From the NCBI RefSeq assembly GCF_900100205.1, contig NZ_FNEQ01000001.1, positions 682,001 through 746,000 of the forward strand: DNA of 64,000 bases, in the 5' to 3' direction. The position numbers were made by a program, and so were the translations under genes. The DNA is from Duganella sp. OV510 (lineage in GTDB: Bacteria > Pseudomonadota > Gammaproteobacteria > Burkholderiales > Burkholderiaceae_D). This document shows, one piece after another, positions 45,328 to 54,471 of the stretch. Under the pieces are notes generated by a model. That model searched no databases and was not told where the DNA came from. It was given only the letters and a program-made list of their open reading frames with translations. How positions within the stretch are numbered: the stretch's first letter is position 1; each line of letters begins with the position of its first letter.

Positions 45328-47838
45328 TCAATTCTTGCCAGGCTTGAATTTCATCAGCTTCATTGCCGGCGCCAGACCTTTGGCTGCTTTGGCGTAGCCG
45401 TCCCACGGCGCGTTGCCCACATCAAGGCGTGTGTGGACGTTGGTGACGTTCCACTGGTCCGCGCTCTGCAAGCCATCCAGCTCGTCCCAGGTAATCGGCA
45501 CCGAAATGCCAAGGCCGGGCCGCGTGCGTGCCGACCAGGCGCATACCGTGGTCGCACCCCGCCCGTTGCGCAGATAGTCGATAAATATCTTGCCAACGCG
45601 GTTGCTCGGGCCGCTCTTCACCACAAAGCGGTCTGGGATGGCTTCCGCCATGTGCGCGACAATCGCCTGCGAGAAGGCCTTGACATCATCCCATCCATAG
45701 TTAGGCTTGATTGGCACCACAACGTGCAGTCCTTTGCCGCCGCTGGTCTTCAGGAAGGCCGGCAGTTCCAGCTCGGTGAGGAATGCGCGCATCAGTTGCG
45801 CCGCCTCCTTGATCTGATCCCAGGTCACGTTCTTGCCGGGATCGAGATCGAAGATCATGCGGTTGGGCTTTTCATAACTGGTGGCGACGGCATTTTGCGT
45901 ATGCAGTTCAATCACGTTCATTTGTGCGGCGGACAGCAGCCCTTCTTCGCTCGGCACCTCCAGCATCGGCGGATGATCCGGGTCCAGTGACTGCTTGAGT
46001 TGTTTGACGCCCGGCATGCGCGACACCTCGGCATGCTTCTGGAAGAACAGCTCACCGCCGACGCCTTCCGGCGCGCGCACCAGCGATACCGGCCGTCCTT
46101 TCAGGTGTGGAATCATCAATGACGACACCAGCGCGTAGTAGCGTATCAGCGTGATCTTGGTGGCGCCGCTTTGCTTGTCGATGACGCGGTCGGGATTGGT
46201 GACTTTCAGCGACTTGGGCAGCTTGCCCTCGATGGTGGTCTGCATGTCTGGTTTCTCCTTGACGTGTTGCGGCGTCTCGCGGGTGATGCTGGCTGCCCGC
46301 TTGTCCTTGCGCAGTCCCTGGAAGACCGAATGGCGGATCGAACCTGAGTGCGTCCATTCGCCGAAACTGACTTCCGCCACCAGCGTTGGCTTGAGCCAGT
46401 GTGCTTTCTTGTCGATGTCGCGGCTGGGCGCGAACGGGCTTTTATCGGCGTGGAGCTTTTCCATCTTCGCCTTCAGGTCTTGCAGCGAGGTGGCGTTGAA
46501 GCCGCTGCCGACATTGCCGGCGTATTGCAGCTTGCCCTCTGCATCGTAAGTACCTAGCAGCAGCGAGCCGAAGCCAGTGCGGGAGCCTTGCGGATCGGTG
46601 TAGCCGCCGATGACAAATTCCTGACGTTGGCCGCATTTCAGCTTGATCCAGGTACCAGCACGGCGTGCGGTGTAGCGCGAATCCTTGCGCTTGCCGATGA
46701 TGCCTTCAAGGCCCATCTGGCAGGCGGCGGCAATCATGTCCTGCGGCGGCGCATTGAGTGCGGTGCTGAAACGGACGTTCCCGGATTCGCGTTTGACCAT
46801 GATCTCCTGCAGGACGGCGCGTCGCTCTTCCAGCGGCAGATCACGCAGGTCATGGCCCTTGTGGAAGGCAATATCGAACAGGAAGTAGACGATGTCGCCT
46901 GGTGCGTTTTCGTCGAAAGCGTTTTGCAGCAAGCCGAAATCGGGGCGGCCATTTTCATCGTGGACGACGATTTCGCCGTCATACCAGCCAGGCGGGAATT
47001 TCAGCTTGGCGAGCTGGTTGCGCAGCGGTTGCAGCTTATGGGTCCAGTCGTTGCCGTTGCGGGTGATCAGGCGGATGTCCTTGCCGTCGATGCGCGCCAA
47101 CAGACGGTAGCCGTCGAACTTGACCTCGAACAGCCAGTCCTCCGCCATTGCCGGCGGGCCGTCGACCAGCGTGGCCAGTTGCGGCGACAGCGTTTCCGGC
47201 ATCTCAGCCTTGGGCGCCTTCGCGACATCTTTCGCCACCGCGCGCGCGGCAGCCGCAGGGCTGGCGGCAGCAGGCGCGGTCGTGGCAGGCATCGGCAGCG
47301 CTTTCACGCTGTCCGGCATTTCGTCGACCACGCTGAACTCATCGGCCGGCCGGGCGTATTCATCGTTCTCCTTGATCAGCAGCCAGGGTTCCTGCTTTTC
47401 ACCCTTGCCGCGCATGCGCACCAGCACCCAGCGGCCATGCATCTTGTGGCCGTGGATTTCGAATTTCAGATTACCAGCCTTGAGCGCCTTGCGCGGATCG
47501 TCGAGCGGATGCCAGGTGCCCTTGTCCCAGATGATCACCTTGCCGGCGCCGTACTGCTTGGGCGGTATCGTACCTTCAAAGTCGTTATAGGAAATGGGAT
47601 GGTCTTCGACGTGCACCGCCATGCGCTTGTCGTGCGTATCGTAGCTGGGGCCCTTGGGTACGGCCCAGCTCATCATCACGCCGTCCAGCTCCAGGCGGAA
47701 GTCGTAATGCAGCCGGGTAGCCCAGTGCTTCTGGATGACAAACGTCAGCGCCTCCCTGCCCTCTTCGCCGCCTTCGGCGGGTTCGGGCGTGATGGCGAAA
47801 TTACGTTTGGCCTTGTAGGTCTTGAGCGAGTCTTTCAT
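45328..47838 (-). CDS. ligD: Multifunctional DNA ligase/polymerase LigD
   Basis: An 836-residue protein with the Pseudomonas-type order. The phosphoesterase domain spans about 25-165 (FVIQKHWATRLHYDFRLELD). The ATP-dependent ligase spans about 220-520, with nucleophile Lys240 in FEVKFDGYRLLARI and EGIIGKRKDSRY. The primase/polymerase domain spans about 535-830 (GKLPKSLKVTNPDRV, FFQKHAE, FDLDPGKNVTWDQI with the metal Asp pair). It processes, fills and seals ends bound by Ku. The ATG at 47838 is directly preceded by GAAGG. It is convergent with ku rather than in the same operon. Confidence 0.96.
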   Translation of the reverse strand: MKDSLKTYKAKRNFAITPEPAEGGEEGREALTFVIQKHWATRLHYDFRLELDGVMMSWAVPKGPSYDTHDKRMAVHVEDHPISYNDFEGTIPPKQYGAGKVIIWDKGTWHPLDDPRKALKAGNLKFEIHGHKMHGRWVLVRMRGKGEKQEPWLLIKENDEYARPADEFSVVDEMPDSVKALPMPATTAPAAASPAAAARAVAKDVAKAPKAEMPETLSPQLATLVDGPPAMAEDWLFEVKFDGYRLLARIDGKDIRLITRNGNDWTHKLQPLRNQLAKLKFPPGWYDGEIVVHDENGRPDFGLLQNAFDENAPGDIVYFLFDIAFHKGHDLRDLPLEERRAVLQEIMVKRESGNVRFSTALNAPPQDMIAAACQMGLEGIIGKRKDSRYTARRAGTWIKLKCGQRQEFVIGGYTDPQGSRTGFGSLLLGTYDAEGKLQYAGNVGSGFNATSLQDLKAKMEKLHADKSPFAPSRDIDKKAHWLKPTLVAEVSFGEWTHSGSIRHSVFQGLRKDKRAASITRETPQHVKEKPDMQTTIEGKLPKSLKVTNPDRVIDKQSGATKITLIRYYALVSSLMIPHLKGRPVSLVRAPEGVGGELFFQKHAEVSRMPGVKQLKQSLDPDHPPMLEVPSEEGLLSAAQMNVIELHTQNAVATSYEKPNRMIFDLDPGKNVTWDQIKEAAQLMRAFLTELELPAFLKTSGGKGLHVVVPIKPNYGWDDVKAFSQAIVAHMAEAIPDRFVVKSGPSNRVGKIFIDYLRNGRGATTVCAWSARTRPGLGISVPITWDELDGLQSADQWNVTNVHTRLDVGNAPWDGYAKAAKGLAPAMKLMKFKPGKN

Positions 47839-47990
47839 CCCTTCAGACTATGCCCGTCGTCGCGCGAGAACCGTGCGTTGGCGAACATGTAAGCGATTGT
47901 AAAGGCCGTCAACGCAACGTTTTGGCGTCGCGTTTTTTGCTCAGAGACGCGGGAATTGTCCCGGGCCCGAAACCTTCAAAGGATTGAATC

Positions 47991-48317
47991 ATGACTAAAG
48001 TAATCGCTACCCTGATCGCCGGCCTGTTCGCAACCGCTGCATTCGCACAGACGCCAGCTCCCGCCACCACCAAAGCCGAAGCAAAAGAAGCCAAAACCGC
48101 TGCCAAGGCAGAAGCCAAGGAAACCAAGGCTGAGATCAAGGCGGAAGCCAAGACCGCCAAGGTAGAAGCCGACGCCAAGAAAGACGTCGCCGTTGCCAAG
48201 GCTGAAGAGAAAGCCGACAAGGCTGATGCACACGCCAAAGCCGCCAAGACCAAAACCAAGGCACACGCCAAGGCCGAAAAAGCAGAAACCACTCCTGCCC
48301 CAGTCGCATCCAAATAA
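47991..48317 (+). CDS. Small exported Lys/Ala/Glu-rich protein
   Basis: 108 residues. A clear signal peptide, MTKVIATLIAGLFATAAFAQ, is cleaved after AFA. The mature part is made of Ala, Lys, Glu and Thr in AEAKEAKT-like near-repeats and is predicted to be a single long alpha-helix or disordered coil, without Cys or aromatic residues. It resembles histone H1/Lea-like low-complexity composition but is exported, so a nucleoid role is unlikely. AAGGA at 47979-47983, 7 nt before the ATG. It ends shortly before a terminator. Function unknown. Confidence 0.8.
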   Translation: MTKVIATLIAGLFATAAFAQTPAPATTKAEAKEAKTAAKAEAKETKAEIKAEAKTAKVEADAKKDVAVAKAEEKADKADAHAKAAKTKTKAHAKAEKAETTPAPVASK

Positions 48318-48329
48318 GTCACCCGTCGG

Positions 48330-48345
48330 TCCGGCGAAAGCCGGA
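48330..48345. repeat. Short REP-like hairpin
   Basis: TCCGGC-GAAA-GCCGGA, a 6-bp perfect stem with a GNRA tetraloop, in the 3' region of the 108-residue protein gene. The CCGGCGAAAGCCGG core is frequent between genes of many betaproteobacteria. It is probably a repetitive palindromic unit. A related hairpin lies at 54417-54438. Confidence 0.6.
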
Positions 48346-48354
48346 GTGACAAAA

Positions 48355-48380
48355 AAAAGCGGACCTCGCGGTCCGCTTTT
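48355..48380. terminator. Bidirectional terminator between the small exported gene and the efflux operon
   Basis: AAAAGCGGACC (48355-48365), 4-nt loop, GGTCCGCTTTT (48370-48380): an 11-bp stem with A-run before and T-run after, suited to both strands. It lies between convergent genes, 38 bp after one and 30 bp after the other. Confidence 0.9.
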
Positions 48381-48409
48381 CTGCGTTAGGTTTTTACCTT
48401 ACATAAGCA

Positions 48410-49906
48410 TCACTGCTGCGCAACCACCGGCGCTGCGCCTGCGGCATCCCAGCCGCCGCCCAGTGCACGGATCAGCGCCACGGTGGTGACCGCGCGATTG
48501 CCACGCAGTTGCACCGCGTTGCGTTCCACGGTCGCCAGATTGCGCTGCGCGTCCAGCAGGTCGAGGTAGCTCGAACGGCCGGCCGTGTACAGTTTCTGCG
48601 CCAGGTCAGCCGAGCGGCGTGCGGACACTACCGCATCTTCAATCTGCACCGTCTGGCCAGCCAGAATACGCAGGCCCGCCAGATTGTCTTCCACTTCCGC
48701 AAACGCCGTCAGCACGCTTTGACGATACGTACCCACCGATTCCTCCAGCGCTGCTTCGCTGCGCGTGATGTTGGCACGGTTACGGCCACCATCGATCACC
48801 GGCAGCGACAAGGCAGCGCCCAGCAGCCACGAGCGGCTGCTCCACTTGAAGACGTCAGCCACCGTGCCACCCGACACACCGCCCGCATTCGCGTTCAGCA
48901 TCAGCGACGGGAACATCGCCGAACGCGCCACGCCGATACGGGCGTTGGCGGCTTCCATCGCGCGCTGTGCGGCGGCGATGTCAGGACGACGCTCCAGCAG
49001 CGACGATGGCAGACCGGCTGGAATCGCCGGCATCAGCGTGCCATCCAGCAGCGGGCTGTTGCCAGCGGTGTAGCTGGCAGCCGGCTTGCCCAGCAGGACA
49101 GCCAGCGCATGCTCGGTGGTCACACGCTGACGCTGCAGGCCGATGGCTTCAGCGCGGGCGGTTGCCAGTTCAGTCTTGGCGCGCGACAGATCGAATTCGC
49201 CGATGTCGCCCAGGTCGAAACGACGCTGGTTGACCTTGACGTTCTCTTCGCGGGTCTGCACCGTGCGGTTCAGCGTTTCCAGCTCGGCGTCAGTGGCACG
49301 CAGACGGAAATAAGTCTGCGCCACGTCAGCCTGCACGGCCAGCAGCACCGAGCGGTAATTCGCTTCCACCGATGCGGCGTCGCCACGCGCTGCCGCCACA
49401 TTCGACGATACGCGGCCGAACAGGTCCACCTCGTAGCTTGCCGTCAGATTGGCGCTAAACACCTTGGCCGGATCGACCGGCGTACCGGCCGGCAGGCCGG
49501 CTTCGACCGGCGACTGGCGCAGGCGCTGCGCGCCAGCGTTGAGGCCAACTTGCGGAATGCGGTCCGCCTCGGCGATGCCGGCAATGGCGCGCGCCTGCTT
49601 GACGCGGGCCGCAGCCACCGCCAGGTTGGCGTTGGCGCGCGTGGCTTCGTTGACCAGTTCATTCAGCGCCGGATCATTGAAAGCCAGCCACCACTCGCCG
49701 CGCGGCTGCGCTTCGGCGGCTTGCGCCGCTTTCCACGTGCTGCCATCGGCGGCGGTCTTCACCTGTGCGTCAGGAAGCTGAGACTCCTTGAACGCGGTCG
49801 GCACGTCCATCGCAGGTTGCTTGAACTCCGGCGCTGCGCATGCGGTCATCAGCAGCGCCGCCAGGATGGGCGCTACGCCCTTGGCGATCATATGCAGCTT
49901 GTTCAT
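48410..49906 (-). CDS. RND efflux outer-membrane lipoprotein (OprM/OpcM family)
   Basis: A 498-residue TolC-like channel. The lipobox is LLMTAC with Cys23 (MIAKGVAPILAALLMTAC). Two repeats each with a beta-hairpin and long coiled coils: RANANLAVAAARVKQARAI and NARIGVARSAMFPSLMLNAN are characteristic, with LLERRPDIAAAQ in between. It forms the outer-membrane exit duct for the RND pump. Its start overlaps the pump gene's stop as ATGA. It is the last gene of the operon before the terminator at 48355-48380. Confidence 0.95.
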   Translation of the reverse strand: MNKLHMIAKGVAPILAALLMTACAAPEFKQPAMDVPTAFKESQLPDAQVKTAADGSTWKAAQAAEAQPRGEWWLAFNDPALNELVNEATRANANLAVAAARVKQARAIAGIAEADRIPQVGLNAGAQRLRQSPVEAGLPAGTPVDPAKVFSANLTASYEVDLFGRVSSNVAAARGDAASVEANYRSVLLAVQADVAQTYFRLRATDAELETLNRTVQTREENVKVNQRRFDLGDIGEFDLSRAKTELATARAEAIGLQRQRVTTEHALAVLLGKPAASYTAGNSPLLDGTLMPAIPAGLPSSLLERRPDIAAAQRAMEAANARIGVARSAMFPSLMLNANAGGVSGGTVADVFKWSSRSWLLGAALSLPVIDGGRNRANITRSEAALEESVGTYRQSVLTAFAEVEDNLAGLRILAGQTVQIEDAVVSARRSADLAQKLYTAGRSSYLDLLDAQRNLATVERNAVQLRGNRAVTTVALIRALGGGWDAAGAAPVVAQQ

Positions 49907-52900
49907 CAGTGATTTCCTTCCAGTTTTACCGCAGCGGCGTCACCATCCACGGCAGGTTTTTTCTTCTCCAGCTTGACCGCCAGCTTGCGCAGCAGGACGT
50001 AGAACACCGGCGTCAGGAACAGGCCGAAGAAGGTCACGCCCAGCATGCCGGCAAACACCGCCACACCCATCGCATGACGCATTTCCGAACCGGCGCCGTG
50101 CGAGAACACCAGAGGCAGCACGCCCATGATGAATGCGATCGAGGTCATCAGGATCGGACGCAGACGCAGGCGGCAGGCTTCCAGCGCGGCTTCGACGATG
50201 GTGCGGCCATGGTGCTCCAGCTCCCGTGCAAACTCCACGATCAGAATCGCATTCTTCGACGCCAGCCCCACCAGCACGAACAGCGCAATCTGGGTGAAGA
50301 CGTTGTTATCGCCGTGGGTCAGTTTCACACCCACCAGTGCGCAGAAGATCGACATCGGCACGATCAGGATCACCGCCAGCGGCAGGGTCCAGCTTTCGTA
50401 TTGCGCAGCCAGCACCAGGAACACCAGCAGCACGCACAGCGGGAACACGTAGATCATGGTGTTACCCGACAGGATGTCCTGGTAAACCAGTTCGGTCCAT
50501 TCGTAGCCAATCCCCTTCGGCAGCACTTCGTTGACGATCTTGGTCATTTCAGCCTGCGCTTCACCGGTCGAAACACCAGGTGCGGCGCCGCCGTTGATTT
50601 CAGCTGCCACGTAAGCGTTGTAGCGCTGTACGCGATCCGGGCCATAGCTATCCTTGACGCGCATCAGCGACGACAGCGGAATCATTTCGCCCTTGTTGTT
50701 GCGGACTTTCAGCTGGGCGATATCTTCAGCGTGCGAACGGAACTGCTTGTCAGCCTGGACGCGCACCTGATAGGTACGGCCGAACTGATTAAAGTCATTC
50801 ACGTACAGCGAACCCAGATTGATCTGCAAGGTCTGGTAAATCGTTTGCAGTGGCACGCCCAGTTGCTTGGCTTTCTGGCGATCGATGTCAGCGAACAGCT
50901 GCGGCACATTGATCTGGTAGCTGGAGAACACGCCAGCCAGTTTCGGATTCTGCCAGGCCTTCATCTGCACCGCTTGCACGGCTTTGTACAGCTCATCGTA
51001 GCCAAGGTTGTCGCGGTCTTCGATCATCAGCTTGAAGCCGCCGGTCGTACCCAGGCCGCTCACCGGTGGTGGCGACAGCACCAGCACGAAGGCGCCTTCG
51101 ATTGCACCCATGCGCTTGTTCATTTCAGCGGCAATCGCTTCCGCCGTCTCGCCCGATTTGCGCTCACCGAACGGTTTCAGACCGAGGAACACGATACCGG
51201 CGTTAGGCGCGTTGGTGAAGCCGTTGATCGACAGGCCAGGGAACGAGATCGAGTTGTCGACGCCAGGAATGTCGGTGGCAATTTCCGACATCTTGCGGAT
51301 CACGGCATCGGTGCGGTCCAGCGAGGCTGCATCAGGCAGCTGGGCGAAGCCGATCAGGTAGCCCTTGTCCTGCGGTGGCACGAAGCCCGGCGGCACGATC
51401 TTGAACATGAAGCCTGCTGCGACAGCCAGCAGTGCGTAGACGATCAGCGAACCTCCTTTGCGTTTCAGTGCAGCCTTGACACCACTTTCGTAGCCATGCG
51501 AGGCACGGTTGAAGAAGCGGTTAAACCAGCGGAAGAAGCGGCCGAAGACTTTGTCCATGCCACGGGTCAGCGCATCTTTCGGTGCATCGTGTGGTTTCAG
51601 CAGCACGGCCGACAGCGCAGGTGCCAGCGTCAGCGAGCTGAATGCCGAGATCACGGTCGAAATCGCGATGGTCAGGGCGAACTGCTTGTAGAACTGGCCC
51701 GACAGACCGGAGACGAAAGCGATCGGCACAAACACCGCGCACAGCACCAGTGCAATCGCGATAATCGGACCACTCACCTCTTTCATCGCCTGGATGGTCG
51801 CGTCATGCGGCGACAAGCCGTTTTCGATATTTCGCTCGACGTTCTCCACCACCACGATCGCATCATCGACCACGATACCAATCGCCAGCACCAGGCCAAA
51901 CAGCGACAAGGTGTTGATCGAGAAGCCGAAGCCCAGCATCACGGCAAACGTACCGACCACCGATACCGGCACGGCCAGCAGCGGAATCAGCGACGCGCGC
52001 CAGGTTTGCAGGAAGATGATCACCACCAGTGCCACCAGAATGATCGCTTCGACCAGGGTGTGGATCACGGCGTCAATCGACTCCCGCACGAATTGGGTCG
52101 GGTCGTATACAACACTGTATTCGACGCCTTCCGGGAAATCTTTCGACAGGCGGGCCATGGTGGCACGCACGTCAGCCGACAGTTGCAGCGCGTTGGCGTT
52201 AGGCGCTTCGAAAATAGGAATCGCCACCGCCGATTTGTTGTTCAGCAGCGAACGCAGCGCATACGAGTTGCCGCCCATTTCAAGCCGCGCCACATCCTTC
52301 AGCAAAGTGACCGCGCCATCGGCGTTGGTCTTCAGGATGATGTTGCCGAATTCCTCAGGCGTCTGCAGACGGCCCTGGGTATTCACGGTCAGCTGGAAGT
52401 CCGCGCCTTCGGCAGGACCCTGGCCGATCACACCGGCGGCAACCTGCACGTTTTGCTCGCGCACCGCGTCCACGACGTCGCCGGCGGTCAGGCCGCGCTG
52501 CGCTACTTTCTGTGGATCGAGCCAGACACGCATGGCGTAGTCGCCGGAACCGAACAGCTGCACCTCGCCCATGCCAGGCAGGCGCGCCAGCTGGTCCTTG
52601 ACGTTCAACACCGCGTAGTTACGCAGATACAGGTCGTCGTAACGGCCGTTCGGCGAATTCAGGTGGACCACCATGGTCAGATTCGGCGACGACTTCACGG
52701 TCGTCACACCGATCTGGCGCACTTCTTCCGGCAGGCGTGGCAGCGCGCGTTGAACGCGGTTCTGCACCTGGGTTTCAGCTTGCTCGACGTTGGTGCCGAT
52801 CTTGAAGGTCACGGTCAGCGCCATCGCGCCGTCCGAGGTATTTTGCGAGGACATGTACAGCATGTTCTCGACGCCGTTGATCTGCTCCTCCAGCGGCGCA

Positions 52901-53091
52901 GCCACGGTTTCAGCGATGATCTTCGGATTCGCGCCCGGATACTGTGCGCGCACCACGATCGATGGCGGCACCACATCCGGATACTCCGAGATCGGCAGCT
53001 TGAAGATCGATATCAAGCCGGCGACGAAGATAACAATCGACAGTACCGCCGCAAAAATCGGCTTGTCGACAAAAAATCGAGAGATATTCAT
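49906..53091 (-). CDS. RND multidrug efflux pump, HAE-1 family (MexF/CeoB type)
   Basis: A 1061-residue inner-membrane trimer subunit with twelve membrane helices and two large periplasmic loops. The start MNISRFFVDKPIFAAVLSIV matches MexF/CeoB-type pumps. Proton-relay Asp pair is in GIVVDDAIVVVENVERN (about residue 403-408), and PLAVILIVPMSIF and GVLPLVFSHGAGSEMRHAMG are the helix-11/12 region. Drives proton-coupled export of drugs such as chloramphenicol, fluoroquinolones and trimethoprim in the family. Six bp after the adaptor gene. Confidence 0.96.
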   Translation of the reverse strand: MNISRFFVDKPIFAAVLSIVIFVAGLISIFKLPISEYPDVVPPSIVVRAQYPGANPKIIAETVAAPLEEQINGVENMLYMSSQNTSDGAMALTVTFKIGTNVEQAETQVQNRVQRALPRLPEEVRQIGVTTVKSSPNLTMVVHLNSPNGRYDDLYLRNYAVLNVKDQLARLPGMGEVQLFGSGDYAMRVWLDPQKVAQRGLTAGDVVDAVREQNVQVAAGVIGQGPAEGADFQLTVNTQGRLQTPEEFGNIILKTNADGAVTLLKDVARLEMGGNSYALRSLLNNKSAVAIPIFEAPNANALQLSADVRATMARLSKDFPEGVEYSVVYDPTQFVRESIDAVIHTLVEAIILVALVVIIFLQTWRASLIPLLAVPVSVVGTFAVMLGFGFSINTLSLFGLVLAIGIVVDDAIVVVENVERNIENGLSPHDATIQAMKEVSGPIIAIALVLCAVFVPIAFVSGLSGQFYKQFALTIAISTVISAFSSLTLAPALSAVLLKPHDAPKDALTRGMDKVFGRFFRWFNRFFNRASHGYESGVKAALKRKGGSLIVYALLAVAAGFMFKIVPPGFVPPQDKGYLIGFAQLPDAASLDRTDAVIRKMSEIATDIPGVDNSISFPGLSINGFTNAPNAGIVFLGLKPFGERKSGETAEAIAAEMNKRMGAIEGAFVLVLSPPPVSGLGTTGGFKLMIEDRDNLGYDELYKAVQAVQMKAWQNPKLAGVFSSYQINVPQLFADIDRQKAKQLGVPLQTIYQTLQINLGSLYVNDFNQFGRTYQVRVQADKQFRSHAEDIAQLKVRNNKGEMIPLSSLMRVKDSYGPDRVQRYNAYVAAEINGGAAPGVSTGEAQAEMTKIVNEVLPKGIGYEWTELVYQDILSGNTMIYVFPLCVLLVFLVLAAQYESWTLPLAVILIVPMSIFCALVGVKLTHGDNNVFTQIALFVLVGLASKNAILIVEFARELEHHGRTIVEAALEACRLRLRPILMTSIAFIMGVLPLVFSHGAGSEMRHAMGVAVFAGMLGVTFFGLFLTPVFYVLLRKLAVKLEKKKPAVDGDAAAVKLEGNH

Positions 53092-53097
53092 TTTTAA

Positions 53098-54330
53098 TTA
53101 TTCCTTGGTAGTGCCCGTTTTCTTATCGGCGGCAGCTATTTTTTGTTCCTTTTTCGCCGCCATTTCTGCGGCCAGCGGGTCGGCGTCCATCGGCACGATG
53201 TTCGGCGTGATCGGTGCGCCCGGTTTCACGCGCTGCAGGCCGTTGACGACGATTTTCTCGCCCGGTTTCAAGCCATCACGCACGATGCGCAGGCCGTCAA
53301 CTTGCTGGCCCAGCGTGACCGGACGGTACTCGGCCTTGTTGTCCTTGCCAACCACGAACACGAACTTGCGGTTCTGGTCGGTGTTGACAGCGCGGTCATT
53401 GATCAGCAGCGTCGACTTGGCGCCGGTGCTGCCGGCCAGTTGCACGCGGGCGAACAGGCCTGGCACCAGGATGCCATCGGTGTTGGCCAGGATGGCGCGC
53501 ATGCGTACCGAACCGCTGCGTGGATCGAGCTGGTTGTCGACGAATTCCAGCTTGCCTTCATGCGGGAAGCCGGTTTCGTTGGCCAGGCCGATTTTTACCA
53601 CCGCCGGTTTGCCCTGGTGGGCGGCGGCGCCAACGCGCAGATAGGTGTCTTCGTCACCGTCGAACGAGGCGTAGATCTGGTCCAGCGACACCACCGAAGT
53701 CAGCACCGCAGTCTGGTCGACCAGGTTGCCCAGGGTGATTTCCGCTTTCGAAACGCGGCCGTTGATCGGCGAGGTGACTTGCGTGTAGCTCAGGTTCAGT
53801 TTGGCGTTTTCGTACTGCGCCTGAGCGGCGCGGGCGTCGGCGTCCAGCTGCTTGTAGCCCGATGCCGAGGCGTCGTATTCGCGCTGGGCGATGGCTTTGT
53901 CGGCCAGCAGTTTTTCAGCGCGGGTCAGTTCGACCTTGGCCAGATCGGCCTTGGCGCGCGCCGAGTTGGCGGCGGCTTCGGCGCGGCTGGCTTCCGCCTG
54001 GAACGGACGTTGGTCGATGACGAACAGCACATCGCCCTTTTTCACCTGCGAACCAGGCTTGAAGTTGATGGCGGTGATGAAGCCGCTGACGCGCGGACGG
54101 ATCTGCACCTGGTCGATCGCTTCCAGGCGGCCCGAGAATTCCTGCGTCTCGGTGATGGTTTTCTCGACCACGGCAGCAGCCGATACCGGTGGACCGCCCG
54201 CAGCCGGCGCTTCAGCAGCTTTGCTATTCGCTTCGCCGCAACCGGAAAGGGTGAATGCGGCCAGTCCCGCCAGTGCCATAGCAGCGGCCAGCGGCCGCGC
54301 TACAGCAGTCATTGATTTAATGGTTTTCAT
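53098..54330 (-). CDS. RND periplasmic adaptor (MexE/CeoA type)
   Basis: A 410-residue membrane-fusion protein. Lipobox LSGC with Cys31 (LAAFTLSGCGEANSK), so it is lipid-anchored. Lipoyl and hairpin regions: IRPRVSGFITAINFKPGSQV then GDVLFVIDQRPFQAEASRAE, a coiled hairpin LAKVELTRAEKLLADKAIAQ, and the beta-barrel stretch TLGNLVDQTAVLTSVVSLDQ. It joins pump and outer-membrane channel. AGGAATT precedes the ATG at 54330; the 15 extra codons of open frame upstream are not needed. First of the adaptor-pump-channel trio. Confidence 0.94.
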   Translation of the reverse strand: MKTIKSMTAVARPLAAAMALAGLAAFTLSGCGEANSKAAEAPAAGGPPVSAAAVVEKTITETQEFSGRLEAIDQVQIRPRVSGFITAINFKPGSQVKKGDVLFVIDQRPFQAEASRAEAAANSARAKADLAKVELTRAEKLLADKAIAQREYDASASGYKQLDADARAAQAQYENAKLNLSYTQVTSPINGRVSKAEITLGNLVDQTAVLTSVVSLDQIYASFDGDEDTYLRVGAAAHQGKPAVVKIGLANETGFPHEGKLEFVDNQLDPRSGSVRMRAILANTDGILVPGLFARVQLAGSTGAKSTLLINDRAVNTDQNRKFVFVVGKDNKAEYRPVTLGQQVDGLRIVRDGLKPGEKIVVNGLQRVKPGAPITPNIVPMDADPLAAEMAAKKEQKIAAADKKTGTTKE

Positions 54331-54416
54331 TTTAATTCCTTTTTGTATGAAAATAATTAATGGAAAAGGCGGCACCGGGCGGTCTCAACGAAAATCGAGA
54401 AAACACGGTACTAGCG

Positions 54417-54438
54417 CCCCGCCGGCAAGCCGGTGGGG
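54417..54438. repeat. Intercistronic REP-like hairpin in the efflux operon
   Basis: CCCCGCCGGC and GCCGGTGGGG around AA, a 10-bp stem with one G-T pair, lying between the esterase-like gene and the adaptor gene. The minus-strand transcript has no T-run after it, so it is more likely an mRNA-stability or processing element than a terminator. Confidence 0.6.
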
Positions 54439-54471
54439 ACGTGACTCTTACTGCTTAGGGATAGGGGAATC

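Noticed and set aside
44756..45406. Open frames with repeated LLGCSAAR or AEQPSSRA peptides across the 8-bp array
   Set aside because: They arise because an 8-bp unit gives a 24-bp peptide repeat in every frame. They lack ribosome sites and overlap the ends of ku and ligD.
47911..47938. Hairpin AACGCAACG/CGTCGCGTT with a T-run upstream of the small exported gene
   Set aside because: One mismatch in a 9-bp stem and no plus-strand gene upstream that would need it; could be a leader attenuator but support is too weak.
49840..53097. Very long plus-strand open frame opposite the RND pump
   Set aside because: Antisense mirror of a GC-rich real gene; His/Arg/Gln-rich translation without domains. 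The same holds for long mirrors at 29379-31415, 31141-33666 and 12931-14166.
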